DNA from: Rhodococcus aetherivorans
GTDB taxonomy: Bacteria > Actinomycetota > Actinomycetes > Mycobacteriales > Mycobacteriaceae
DNA: 64,000 nt
Assembly: GCF_011058165.1 (NCBI RefSeq)
Contig: NZ_JAALEG010000016.1
Coordinates: 23,994-87,993, forward strand
Direction of reading: 5' to 3'
Below the pieces are notes generated by a model, which worked only from the letters and a program-made list of their open reading frames with translations, had not been told where the DNA came from and did no database searches. Below are positions 27,516-35,644 of the stretch, piece after piece (positions within the stretch are counted from its first letter, which is position 1; each line of letters opens with the position of its first letter). The translations under genes and the position numbers were made by a program.

Positions 27516-27610
27516 GGTCGGCCCACCTTTCGGGTTGGAAGAGTGTGTGAGGCACCGCTGGAGGCTCCGATCGGATAGGGAGCGTAGGTGCCAGCGGTGT
27601 CCCACTACCC

Positions 27611-27630
27611 ACCCTGACCGAGATCAGGGT
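27611..27630. promoter_or_regulatory. Perfect 20-bp inverted repeat upstream of prpF
   Basis: Arms ACCCTGA (27611-27617) and TCAGGGT (27624-27630) with a 6-nt spacer CCGAGA. It lies ~95 bp upstream of the prpF start and ~70 bp beyond the permease stop, so it may be an operator or a terminator for the permease transcript. Confidence 0.4.
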
Positions 27631-27655
27631 GGAGAACAATGGCGGATTTCTCGAT

Positions 27656-27691
27656 GAGGGTTAACTCGAGCTAAACCCTCAGGGGGTGGCG
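27656..27691. promoter_or_regulatory. Imperfect palindrome containing candidate LysR operator, copy 2
   Basis: GAGGGTT (27656-27662) pairs with AACCCTC (27674-27680) around a core ACTCGAGCTA. The + strand text from 27660 (GTTAACTCGAGCTAAA, then CAGGGGGTGGCG) repeats the segment before lysR at 24545-24573. It starts 9 bp beyond the permease stop codon and 140 bp upstream of prpF, so a hairpin-terminator role for the permease message is also possible. Confidence 0.45.
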
Positions 27692-27699
27692 TCGACGCG

Positions 27700-29094
27700 T
27701 CAGGCCAGGGCCGGGATGGCCACCAGCAGCAGCCAGCACAGCATCGGCGCGATCGCGACCACGATGCCCGCGTTCAGCAGCAGCTGGCGGTAGAACCGGG
27801 GTCGTTCGATGTTCTGGGCGTTGGCGAGGACGAGCGCGCCGTTGGTCGAGAACGGGGATACGTCGACCACGGTGGCCGAGATGGCGAGGGCCGCCACGAC
27901 GCCGACGACCGGGAGTGCTCCGGTCTGCAGCAGCGGAAGCGCGAGCGGGATGACAGCGGTGAGCAGTGCGGTCGACGACGCGAACGCCGAGGTGACGCCG
28001 ATGACATAGCAGAGGACGACGGCGACCAGCAGAGGGGCCCCGATGGTGATCGCCATTTCGGCGAGATGGTCGAGCGTGCCGATCTCCTCCATGAGGGAGA
28101 CATAGGTGACCATGCCCGCCACGAGCAGCACCGTGGACCAGCTGATACCGGCGATGGCCTCACTCTGCTTGGACAGGTCGGTGAAGGCGAGGATCGCACC
28201 GGCGGCGATGGCGACGAAGCTGATCGGCATGTGCAGCACCAGCACCAGCACCAGCACCGCGGCGATCAGGACGAGGGTGAGCTTCTGGACGGCGGTGACC
28301 GGCTGTCGTGCGGGTTCGGTGACGATCTCGGTGCGCGGGGTCCGGATGAGTACCTGGGTGCCGGTTCCCCCGGCCGAGCTGCCGGACGGGGCCGCGCCGG
28401 GTCCCTCGACGGGAGTGCGGTGAGGACTCCCACCGCCGTCGGAGTCGAACTCGTCACTCGAGCCGGTAGCGGTGAATTCGAGGTTCCGCATCCGGGCGAG
28501 CACGGCGTAGCCGATCACGGTCAGGACCGAGAGCAGCAGGTTGATGCCGTAGCTGGCGAAGAACAGGGTCCACGGGGCGATCGTCAACCCACTCGATTCG
28601 ACGATGTCACGGACGAGGACGCCCGAGACCGAGATCGGCGAGAATGCTCCGGCGTGTGCGCCGTTGATGGTCATGATACCCATCACCAGCGGGCTCATCC
28701 GGGTGCGAGCGGCGAACGACATCGCCGCCGGCGTGATCAAGGCGACGGCCGCCGGGCTGAACGTGCCCAAGGCCGTGAGTACCGAGGCGCAGAAGAAGAA
28801 CACCCAGGGAACGATCGTCACTCGTCCGCGGACGCTGCGTATGCAGGTGTTGACGAGGAGATCGATGGTCCCGTTCTTCTTCGCCATGCCGAAGAAGTAG
28901 GTGACGCCGATGATCGTCAACACGATCGAACTGGGGAACTCGGCGAGGATCTCCTTGTCGTCGTAGCCGAGGAGGAACGCCCCCACGACGAACGCGCCGA
29001 TGAACCCCAATATGCCGATGTTGATGGGGAAGAAGGTGGCGATCACGAACATCGCCACCAATGCGATCAGTGGCAGTATCTCGATGGAAGTCAT
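27700..29094 (-). CDS. MatC-like dicarboxylate permease (SLC13/ion-transporter superfamily)
   Basis: 464 residues with about twelve transmembrane helices in two halves, joined by a hydrophilic Ser/Gly/Pro-rich loop (about residues 210-265). The N-terminal ~140 residues (IEILPLIALVAMFVIATFFP; GYDDKEILAEFPSSIVLTII) match the MatC N-terminal domain of malonate/dicarboxylate carriers. It is the likely uptake system for the acid degraded by the CaiB/CitE/PrpF enzymes. The ATG at 29094 follows GAAAGAA. It is read toward prpF with a 184-bp gap holding two palindromes. Confidence 0.85.
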   Translation of the reverse strand: MTSIEILPLIALVAMFVIATFFPINIGILGFIGAFVVGAFLLGYDDKEILAEFPSSIVLTIIGVTYFFGMAKKNGTIDLLVNTCIRSVRGRVTIVPWVFFFCASVLTALGTFSPAAVALITPAAMSFAARTRMSPLVMGIMTINGAHAGAFSPISVSGVLVRDIVESSGLTIAPWTLFFASYGINLLLSVLTVIGYAVLARMRNLEFTATGSSDEFDSDGGGSPHRTPVEGPGAAPSGSSAGGTGTQVLIRTPRTEIVTEPARQPVTAVQKLTLVLIAAVLVLVLVLHMPISFVAIAAGAILAFTDLSKQSEAIAGISWSTVLLVAGMVTYVSLMEEIGTLDHLAEMAITIGAPLLVAVVLCYVIGVTSAFASSTALLTAVIPLALPLLQTGALPVVGVVAALAISATVVDVSPFSTNGALVLANAQNIERPRFYRQLLLNAGIVVAIAPMLCWLLLVAIPALA

Positions 29095-29535
29095 GAGCGT
29101 TCTTTCGGTTCACCGCGAGGCGGATCGAACGGCGCCCGATCGGCAGTTGCGAACGGGCGGGTCAAGCGAGGCGGAACGTGTCTTGCTGTCGCAGTCCACG
29201 TCGCACGAGGCGTTCCCGCAGGGTGCCGGAAGAGTGACTATTTGCATGTCACATCCTTCGCTTGACCATTACCTACATCACATTAGAAGCGGCCCGTGTT
29301 CATGACAATGTCGAATCGCTATGGTGGGCTTTAGCTGAACTGAAGGCTCACCCGGAGGGGTGAGGCGTAATCCGTTCGATGTGGTGACCCTGTTCCTGCT
29401 TCTCGGCATCGCTGAGGCCGGATCCGTGGAGACCGCGCCGGCCGTGACGGCATGTGAATGACGAAAGCGCTTCTCGTAGTGAGAGAATCGAGATTCTTGA
29501 CGTCACGTTTACCCATATACGTAGAGGCACTTTCA
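29095..29535. other. Intergenic region upstream of the permease gene
   Basis: No gene is supported here. A weak third copy of the island motif lies at 29326-29344 (reverse strand AGTTCAGCTAAAGCC). A perfect hairpin CTCACCC-GGAG-GGGTGAG is at 29347-29364. The permease promoter must be in the left half. The right half leads into an IS1380-type transposase fragment, so part of this DNA may be insertion-sequence end. Confidence 0.4.
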
Positions 29536-29658
29536 GTGCAATCATCGGACACCTTCACGGCTGGGTCCGGGGTGTTCGACGAACACAATCTCGTGTCCGC
29601 GGCCGGGCTGGTCCCGGTCCTCGACCTGGCCGAACAGGTCGAGGACAGCGGCAGGTGA
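29536..29658 (+). pseudogene. IS1380-family transposase remnant (N-terminal fragment)
   Basis: Forty codons, VQSSDTFTAGSGVFDEHN followed by LVSAAGLVPVLDLAEQ, match the extreme N-terminus of rhodococcal/actinobacterial IS1380 transposases, where a VFDxxNLVSxAGLVPVLxLA line is characteristic. A stop codon follows at once and the ~400-residue catalytic part is missing. The fragment abuts an HNH gene that lacks its own N-terminus, suggesting a deletion that joined the two. Confidence 0.6.
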
Positions 29659-29691
29659 ACTTCGTCCAGAACGAGGTCGTCCTGTCGCTGT

Positions 29692-30372
29692 GTGCCTCGT
29701 GCTCGTCGACCACAGTCGGTCCGGCAGCAGCGCACATCGAGCCGGCTTTCCAGTCCAGCACCTTCCCAGCCTCTACGAGCGGCCGCTGTCGAGCGAGAAC
29801 TCGAGGGAATTGTCGAGAAGTGGGCGCGTGAGCGGCAGGATGTGCCGGTCGAGATCACGCAGCGTTTGCTCACCTCGACCGTTCGTATCGGTCAGCACCG
29901 CTTCGCCAAGGCAGTGCTGACCAACCACGGCAACCGGTGCGTGTTCTGCGGCATGGGGAGCGTAATCGGAGGACGTCGCTGGCCGCGACTGCTCACTGCG
30001 AGCCACATCAAGCCGTGGCGAGACAGCACCAACAAGGAACGCCTCGACCACCTGAACGGACTGACGGCCTGCCCCACACACGATGTCGCATTCGACACGG
30101 GCCTCCTCACCATGTCCGAGGACCTCTCCATCACGTACGCAACCGACCTGGAACGCGCACTGCCGAGTGACGAACCACTGCGTCGTGCCTTCGGCAAGCC
30201 GCCGCTGGCGGACCGGTTGATTCTTCCGGCGGGCGCGGATCGGCCCGACACGGCGTGCCTCGGGTGGCGCCGAACCCAGGTTTTCGTGTCGTCACCTACC
30301 GCTGCCGAGGGTGTACGGCGGACCGGGGAGAAGGATTGCTCGCTCGATGCGAGATTCGCGCAAACCGTTTGA
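29692..30372 (+). CDS. HNH endonuclease domain protein, probably 5'-truncated
   Basis: 226 residues from a GTG at 29692 that has no ribosome site; the first ~35 residues look non-native. From about residue 35 the sequence is convincing: TVRIGQHRFAKAVLTNHGN, a zinc pair CVFC, the HNH core LLTASHIKPW, and NGLTACPTHDVAFD, ending ADRLILPAGADRP. This is the C-terminal nuclease half of a family that normally has a longer N-terminal domain, so the gene seems to have lost its 5' end next to the IS1380 scar. Related in layout, not closely in sequence, to the HNH gene at 56269-57204. Confidence 0.6.
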   Translation: MPRARRPQSVRQQRTSSRLSSPAPSQPLRAAAVERELEGIVEKWARERQDVPVEITQRLLTSTVRIGQHRFAKAVLTNHGNRCVFCGMGSVIGGRRWPRLLTASHIKPWRDSTNKERLDHLNGLTACPTHDVAFDTGLLTMSEDLSITYATDLERALPSDEPLRRAFGKPPLADRLILPAGADRPDTACLGWRRTQVFVSSPTAAEGVRRTGEKDCSLDARFAQTV

Positions 30373-30380
30373 CCGCAGCG

Positions 30381-32162
30381 CTATCCGAACAGTGAGCGCA
30401 ACTGGTCGTTGACCTCGTCCACCTCGAACCACTCCGAGTCGACGCGCTCACCCGGCCGCAGTCCGAGCCACTGCCGGATCTCGTCGTGTCGATCGTGGGC
30501 CGGGTCGTCGGCCGCGGCGAGCATGTCCGTCCAGCCCCACGTCCCGCCGGAGTCCTCGGCCGGCGCCAGGCCCTGCCCGTCGACACACGCGGCGCGCGGT
30601 GCCTCGGCGTCGAAGTCGGCGACGGACTCGACGACGATGTCGTGCGTCCACCGGTCGCCGTAGTCGTACAAGTACGTCAGCGATGCCCCGACCTCGGGCA
30701 GCGCCGTCCCGATGGTCACCATTCCCTCGTCGACGACCTCGTCCTGACCGTTCGCGAGCTCGTCGTCGAGCTGATCGTCGGGCACGTACACGCAACCACC
30801 GGTGAACGGCCCGCCCTCGGTGAACTGGTGCAGGTGGTAGTCCTCCCAGGCGAAGCAGCTCTGGATGACGAAGTGCAGATGCAGCAGACTCAGGGAATTG
30901 TCGACCACCACCCGTCGCCACACCGCAGGCTCGCTGTCGCGCAACGTGATTCGCAGGGTACACCGCGCGGGCGGGTGGATGGCGACGGGTGTCGCGTCGC
31001 CGAGGAGGATGCGCACGGCGGCCCGCACGGCAGGACGGAGAGGCGTCGGCACGCGGTAGCCGTCCGCGTCGTCGAGGATGCCGTCGGCGACGAGGTCGTC
31101 GAGGCGGTCGACGAGCATGCTGCCGAGAAGACTCGGTCCGACCGGCATGCCGGGGAACAGCACGGACAGTGCGTGCAGGCGTTCCTCGGGGCCGGACGGC
31201 AGGGGGTGCTCACCGAGACCGGCGGACAGGACGGCAGCGGTCGCCTCGTCGAGGACGGAATGAAATGCTACGAGCCGCCCCTCGCCGCGCCTGCCGAGGG
31301 CCACGACGAGGGAATGTGTCACCGCGTCCCGGCACAGGGTGAGGTACTCGCCGGGATTACGGTCCGGATCCCGCCACACCGGCGCGGCAGGACCGGGCTT
31401 GACGACGGTCTTTCCGATCGAGATCAGGTCCAGCATGGCTGCAACGACCCAGGTCTGTGCCAGTACGGGAATATCCCACATCGACTGGACCTTGCGCGGT
31501 GCCAGATCCTCGCGCTTGCCGCCGACAGCGTCGAAGGCCTCCATGACCAGGGCACGCTTCAGCGCTCCGGTCGCGGTCACAGGCCGGCGTTCGCCGATCC
31601 AGCCGAGCAGGGCGTCCAGCCGTGCGACGACCGGCAGGGCCGTCAACGCGGCACGCTCGGCCTCGGGCTCGACCGGCGACTCGTCGACCGGTGGGAGGGA
31701 CGCGAGCTTCGATTCGATGTAGGACACGAGCGTGGACAGGCCGTATCCGAGGTCGTCGTCGGTGCCGGTCCACCGGTTCGTCGCCTCGAGGAACCGCAGG
31801 AAGGCGGTGACATCCCCGGCGATGTGCGCCCGCGTCTCGTCGTCGTCCTCGACAAGGTCGCTGGTCAGCACACGTTCGAGCAAGTGGTCCACGTCGCGGC
31901 TGCGCCAGTGTGTGGCCGCGAATCCCGTACTCGACTGGGACAGTGCGTCGATCGAATTCGCGACGCTCACCACGAGCGGCTCCAGCCGATTCGGCGGACA
32001 GACGGCGTTCTCCACGAGCCACCCGGCGAACTCGGGAACCAGTGCGCCGTACTGCTCGCTCGGTGTGCCCGCCGGGCGGCGACGCTCGGCCAACGACACG
32101 ACATTGTCGGGCAGCGGCTGAGAGGAAGATCCGCGACTCGACCCTGAGCGCTTGCGGGACAT
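30381..32162 (-). CDS. Plasmid pRiA4b ORF-3 family protein
   Basis: 593 residues. The C-terminal ~190 residues (CTLRITLRDSEPAVWRRVVV; SLLHLHFVIQSCFAWEDYHLHQF; YLYDYGDRWTHDIVVE) are the PRiA4_ORF3 domain, named after a Rhizobium plasmid gene and of unknown function. The N-terminal ~380 residues are helical and carry no domain I recognise; they resemble the long N-terminal extensions common in actinobacterial versions. The ATG at 32162 is used. It lies tail to tail with the HNH gene, 8 bp apart. Often found on mobile or accessory DNA. Confidence 0.85.
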   Translation of the reverse strand: MSRKRSGSSRGSSSQPLPDNVVSLAERRRPAGTPSEQYGALVPEFAGWLVENAVCPPNRLEPLVVSVANSIDALSQSSTGFAATHWRSRDVDHLLERVLTSDLVEDDDETRAHIAGDVTAFLRFLEATNRWTGTDDDLGYGLSTLVSYIESKLASLPPVDESPVEPEAERAALTALPVVARLDALLGWIGERRPVTATGALKRALVMEAFDAVGGKREDLAPRKVQSMWDIPVLAQTWVVAAMLDLISIGKTVVKPGPAAPVWRDPDRNPGEYLTLCRDAVTHSLVVALGRRGEGRLVAFHSVLDEATAAVLSAGLGEHPLPSGPEERLHALSVLFPGMPVGPSLLGSMLVDRLDDLVADGILDDADGYRVPTPLRPAVRAAVRILLGDATPVAIHPPARCTLRITLRDSEPAVWRRVVVDNSLSLLHLHFVIQSCFAWEDYHLHQFTEGGPFTGGCVYVPDDQLDDELANGQDEVVDEGMVTIGTALPEVGASLTYLYDYGDRWTHDIVVESVADFDAEAPRAACVDGQGLAPAEDSGGTWGWTDMLAAADDPAHDRHDEIRQWLGLRPGERVDSEWFEVDEVNDQLRSLFG

Positions 32163-32229
32163 GGGCCTCCGACCTCGGTGGTCACGGAACAGTTCCCGCA
32201 GATGCTACCGGCTCGCCGCCGACGGATGC

Positions 32230-32436
32230 TCACGCGGCGAGCGGGTGGTCGGGTGCGTCGACGCGGCGGCACGGGCACCGCACGGCGCGGCCGTGCGGGT
32301 CGTCGGGCAACCAGCCGTACTCGTCGCACCGGCCGCATCGGGGCGGCAGGGGAGAAGAGCGCCAGGCTCGCTCGGTGGGTTGGGCAGGCAGGTCACCGTG
32401 TGGTGCGGGTGGAGGCCGAGGTGGGTCGGGACTCAA
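32230..32436 (-). pseudogene. Zinc-ribbon protein fragment beside the TnpB element
   Basis: An open segment of 68 codons whose last ~40 residues read RCGRCDEYGWLPDD, then GRAVRCPCRRVDAPDHPL. The CxxC...CxC pattern with DEYGWL resembles small zinc-ribbon proteins of actinobacterial integrative elements and phages. No good start codon exists (TTG at 32436, no ribosome site), and the Pro-rich upstream part may not be native, as if its 5' end was replaced by the neighbouring TnpB element. Divergent from the coupled pair at 32496-34327. Confidence 0.3.
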
Positions 32437-32495
32437 CGGGGGCGCGCACGACGGCGCGACGATTGTTGTCGTACCCAGCGGTTAGGGTCGTGGTC

Positions 32496-32735
32496 GTGGG
32501 GAACCGTGACCGGTTGGAGCGCAGGAACGCCGAACTGGTCGACGCTGCGTTTTTCGCGTCCGGAGGGTGCCTGGACGTTCTTGACGGCGGGGCGGTCGCC
32601 GAGGATCTCGTTCGTGCCATGACCGAGGTGCCGACCTCGTTGTGCACCCCGGTGTACGGGCGCCGGTCGGCGAAGAACCGGACGACACGAGCGCGGGAGT
32701 GCGCTGCTGGCCCCCGGGATGGGGAGAGGGCATGA
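32496..32735 (+). CDS. Small protein coupled to the TnpB-like gene
   Basis: 79 residues from the GTG at 32496 (VGNRDRLERRNAELVDAAF); a GTG at 32490 is also in frame. Its stop overlaps the tnpB-like start by 4 bp (ATGA), strong evidence that it is translated. The sequence has a polar N-terminal helix, a central FASGGCLDVLDGGAVAED segment and a basic C-terminus (RRSAKNRTTRARE). I do not recognise the family, and it is not a TnpA (Y1) or serine recombinase. It could be an accessory or regulatory partner of the TnpB homologue. Confidence 0.55.
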   Translation: MGNRDRLERRNAELVDAAFFASGGCLDVLDGGAVAEDLVRAMTEVPTSLCTPVYGRRSAKNRTTRARECAAGPRDGERA

Positions 32736-34327
32736 GCACAGATGCGCGCACCGCGTCGGGGCTGCGGAAGATCGAGGCTGCCTTCGTCGTCCCGCCCCCG
32801 ACAGGGGTGCGCATCCGCACCCGCCTGCATCCGTCCACCGCCGAAGAAGCCGCGCTCGAACGCATCGCGGTGTTCCTCGGTGGCCTGTATCGGCAAGCCT
32901 TGGCCTCACGCATCCGCCTGGGCCGGGTCGATGCAAAGGACCAGTCGACGTGGCGGACCGACGAGAAGCGGCGTCTGACCGCGCTGTCGTCATCGCGGTG
33001 GGCCGGTGCGCTCACCCGGACCGCGCTTGACTCTTACCACCAGGGCATACGCAACCTGGCCGCCGAAGCGCAGTCGTTGCGGGCGGCGATCGAGACGATC
33101 GGGGCGCGGATGCACGCTCCTGTCGCCGGACGCGCCCCAGAACCCGATGTGCGTCCGAAGGCCAAGCGGGTACGTGGGTATGCCACCGAAGCCGAGCGGT
33201 TCGCCAAGTCTCGCCGCGCAGCTGTGCTGGCTCATCGCCGCGCTGTGGTGACCGCGCGACTCGAGGAAGGGCACCCCCGCATCGTCGCCGGCGGTGGGCG
33301 CCTGTGGCGCACCCGGCAGCATCTGGACCGGGCCGGGATGAGCGTGCCCGAGTGGGAGCAGCGCTGGACCGGGGAGCGGATGTTTCTCACCGCCGACGGC
33401 GAAAGCGGCAAACGGTGCGGCAACGAAACCATCCGCGTCACCCCCGAGGGTGTGCTTACCGTCAAGGTGCCCGCCGCTGTGGTGGCCGAGGTGGGTATCG
33501 GACGCCTGACGATTACCGCCCCGGTCTCGCTGAGCACCCACCGCGGTGACGAGTGGGCCGACCGGATCGTGCAGAACCGTGCGGTCCGGTACGACCTGCA
33601 CCGCGACGGGCGCGGCCGCTGGTACCTCGACGCGTCCTGGGGTTATCCCGATGCCCCGACGGTCCCGCTCGCCGCCCTGCAGGCTCGCCGCACCCTCGGG
33701 GTCGATCTCAACGACGGGCATGTGGACGCGGCGGTGATCGACCCGCACGGCAACCTCGTCGGCGCCCCGCGCCGTCTGGACTACCGCATCGACGGGACCG
33801 GCACCCACCGGGACGCGCAGGTGCGGCACGTGGTGACCCGGTTGCTCCACGCGGCGACGGATGCCGGGTGTGCCTCGATCAGCATCGAGAACCTCGGGTT
33901 CGCGGACGCCCGCGCCACCGGGCGCGAGACCATGGGGCGAGGCAAAGGCGGGAAGCGGTTCCGCCGCACCGTGTCCGGCCTGCCGACCGCGAAGTTCCGC
34001 CAGCGTCTGGTGGCGATGGCCGCCACCGCGGGGATCGCGGTGATCGCGGTGGATCCGGCGTATACCTCGCGCTGGGGCAGGCAGCACTGGTTGCCTGCAT
34101 TACAGGCTTCCGATCCGACGATGGACGGTCATCGTGCCGCCGCGGTGGTGATCGGGAGGAGAAGTCTCGGTTTTCGTGCCCGGCGTAAACCGGTCGGACC
34201 CTGCACGCGACGGAGGACACGTGCGGGCCGACCGACCGGAACAGCCGGGTACGAGAAACAGGCTTCTCGCTGGCGTGTCACCGGTGGGCCGAGGGCGTGG
34301 GACGCCGCAGGCCCACCGGATCCGTGA
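32732..34327 (+). CDS. TnpB-related RuvC-like protein (IS605/IS607-type homologue)
   Basis: 531 residues from the ATG at 32732, which overlaps the upstream small gene. The C-terminal half has the RuvC-like motifs of TnpB: TLGVDLNDGHVDAAVID (first Asp), ISIENLGFADARATGRET (Glu), and VIAVDPAYTSRWGRQHW. Two things differ from classical TnpB. The CxxC...CxxC zinc ribbon after the YTS motif is absent, and where the third catalytic Asp usually stands (R-D-x-N-A-A) this protein has GHRAAAVVIGRR. The nuclease may thus be altered or inactive. No TnpA gene is adjacent. Confidence 0.8.
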   Translation: MSTDARTASGLRKIEAAFVVPPPTGVRIRTRLHPSTAEEAALERIAVFLGGLYRQALASRIRLGRVDAKDQSTWRTDEKRRLTALSSSRWAGALTRTALDSYHQGIRNLAAEAQSLRAAIETIGARMHAPVAGRAPEPDVRPKAKRVRGYATEAERFAKSRRAAVLAHRRAVVTARLEEGHPRIVAGGGRLWRTRQHLDRAGMSVPEWEQRWTGERMFLTADGESGKRCGNETIRVTPEGVLTVKVPAAVVAEVGIGRLTITAPVSLSTHRGDEWADRIVQNRAVRYDLHRDGRGRWYLDASWGYPDAPTVPLAALQARRTLGVDLNDGHVDAAVIDPHGNLVGAPRRLDYRIDGTGTHRDAQVRHVVTRLLHAATDAGCASISIENLGFADARATGRETMGRGKGGKRFRRTVSGLPTAKFRQRLVAMAATAGIAVIAVDPAYTSRWGRQHWLPALQASDPTMDGHRAAAVVIGRRSLGFRARRKPVGPCTRRRTRAGRPTGTAGYEKQASRWRVTGGPRAWDAAGPPDP

Positions 34328-34596
34328 ACACACGCGCAGCGCCGTCAACACCGTTCGGACGGCAAGCGGTTGCCGGTTCGGGTCGGACTCACTCCCGCTC
34401 GCAGTTAGGAACGGTATTCTTACCCACGTTCGACATCGTCGAGAGCGGCAACTCCTGGCGGTCTATTCAATCGCGGCCCTCGCGGACGCGGGGGATGACA
34501 CATCGTGGACCGTGCAGCGGACGCGTCAATCAATTCTGCGTCTTGTCGTGGAATACGTTGTGGGCGAGCGGTAGTCGTCATTCCGGCGTGTCGCAA
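34328..34596. other. Region downstream of the TnpB-like gene
   Basis: No gene is supported. A hairpin CGGCAA-GCGG-TTGCCG is at 34360-34375, 30 bp after the stop codon, where right-end and guide-RNA structures of IS605/IS607-type elements usually lie. Whether a guide RNA is made here cannot be judged from one sequence. Confidence 0.35.
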
Positions 34597-35508
34597 TCAC
34601 CGATACCCGGTTGCATCCGCCGGCAGACCCGGATCTTGAACCTCCACCATGTACCGCCAGCAGTCCGGCTGCGACCCGTCGACGTCGGTGAAGCCGTACT
34701 CGCGCGCCAGCCCGCCCGACGAGAACGACCCGCCGTTGCGGCGGTGCACGTCCGGATCCGCGGCCAGCGCCGCGACGGCCCGCCCGACGAACCGCGGCGA
34801 CTCCGAGATCGCGACGAAATGTGGCACGGCGGCGTCGCGCCAGTTCTCCTCCGTGACCCCGAAGTGCTCGAGCATCATCTCCGACCGCATCCACCCGGGC
34901 GTCAGCGCGACGGCCGTGCACCCGTGCGGCGCCAGCTCCTTCGCCTGGGAGAACGCAAGCCGGAGCATCGAGGACTTGACCAGGTCGTAGAACACCGAGA
35001 GCCGGAAGTTCTTCGCGTTGTACTCGGCTGTGCCGTCGGTCATCTCGACGACGAGCCCGCCCGGGTTCCGGATCAGCAGTGGCAGCGCGAAGTGGCTGGT
35101 GATCAGGTGCGTGTCGACCGAGAGATGCACCATCCGCAGACCGCCCGCCAGGTCGTGTTCCCACAGCGGGGTGTCCCACTCGATGAGCTTCTCGCCGCCC
35201 CAGATGTCGTTGACGAGGACGTCGAGGCGGCCGTGCTCGTCGTCGATGCGCTGCACGAGCCGTCGCACCTGTTCGGGATCGAGGTGGTCGACGGCGACGG
35301 GTATGCCGACCCCGCCCGCGGCCGTCACCAGCTCGGCGGTCTCCTCGATGGTTTCCGGCCGGTCGTACTCCGAGCGGCGCTCGCGGGTGGTGCGGCCGGT
35401 GCAGTAGACCGTCGCGCCGGCCTCACCGAGAGCGATTGCGGTTCCGCGGCCGGCGCCGCGGGTGGCGCCGGCGACCAGGGCGATTTTGCCTGTGAGTGGC
35501 TGTGCCAT
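34597..35508 (-). CDS. Short-chain dehydrogenase/reductase
   Basis: 303 residues. The nucleotide motif GATRGAGRGTAIAL near residues 14-27 and the catalytic Tyr-x3-Lys in FYDLVKSSMLRLAF are intact; an Asn-Asp replaces the common NAG (VLVNDIWGG). The length and the LVNDIWGGEKLIEW block match an SDR subgroup often annotated only as oxidoreductase, with unknown substrate. It is divergent from the exonuclease-TerD gene, 136 bp apart. Confidence 0.85.
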   Translation of the reverse strand: MAQPLTGKIALVAGATRGAGRGTAIALGEAGATVYCTGRTTRERRSEYDRPETIEETAELVTAAGGVGIPVAVDHLDPEQVRRLVQRIDDEHGRLDVLVNDIWGGEKLIEWDTPLWEHDLAGGLRMVHLSVDTHLITSHFALPLLIRNPGGLVVEMTDGTAEYNAKNFRLSVFYDLVKSSMLRLAFSQAKELAPHGCTAVALTPGWMRSEMMLEHFGVTEENWRDAAVPHFVAISESPRFVGRAVAALAADPDVHRRNGGSFSSGGLAREYGFTDVDGSQPDCWRYMVEVQDPGLPADATGYR

Positions 35509-35644
35509 GGCTGGAACGGTACTGCCCGCAGCAGTCGGAAGGCAGCCGCACTCGGCGTGGCGCCGCCGGCGGTGTCGGACATATCAGTCACTATGTTCCG
35601 GTGCGCCGGTGGGACCGGCCGGAGAACAGTCGGAGGTAGAGCAG

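Noticed and set aside
29347..29364. CTCACCC-GGAG-GGGTGAG hairpin considered as the terminal inverted repeat of the IS1380 remnant
   Set aside because: A terminal repeat should have its partner at the far end of the element; none was found, and the hairpin is self-contained.
34176..34574. + strand frame downstream of and overlapping the TnpB-like gene
   Set aside because: No ribosome site, composition of a shadow frame, and it overlaps the end of the better supported gene.
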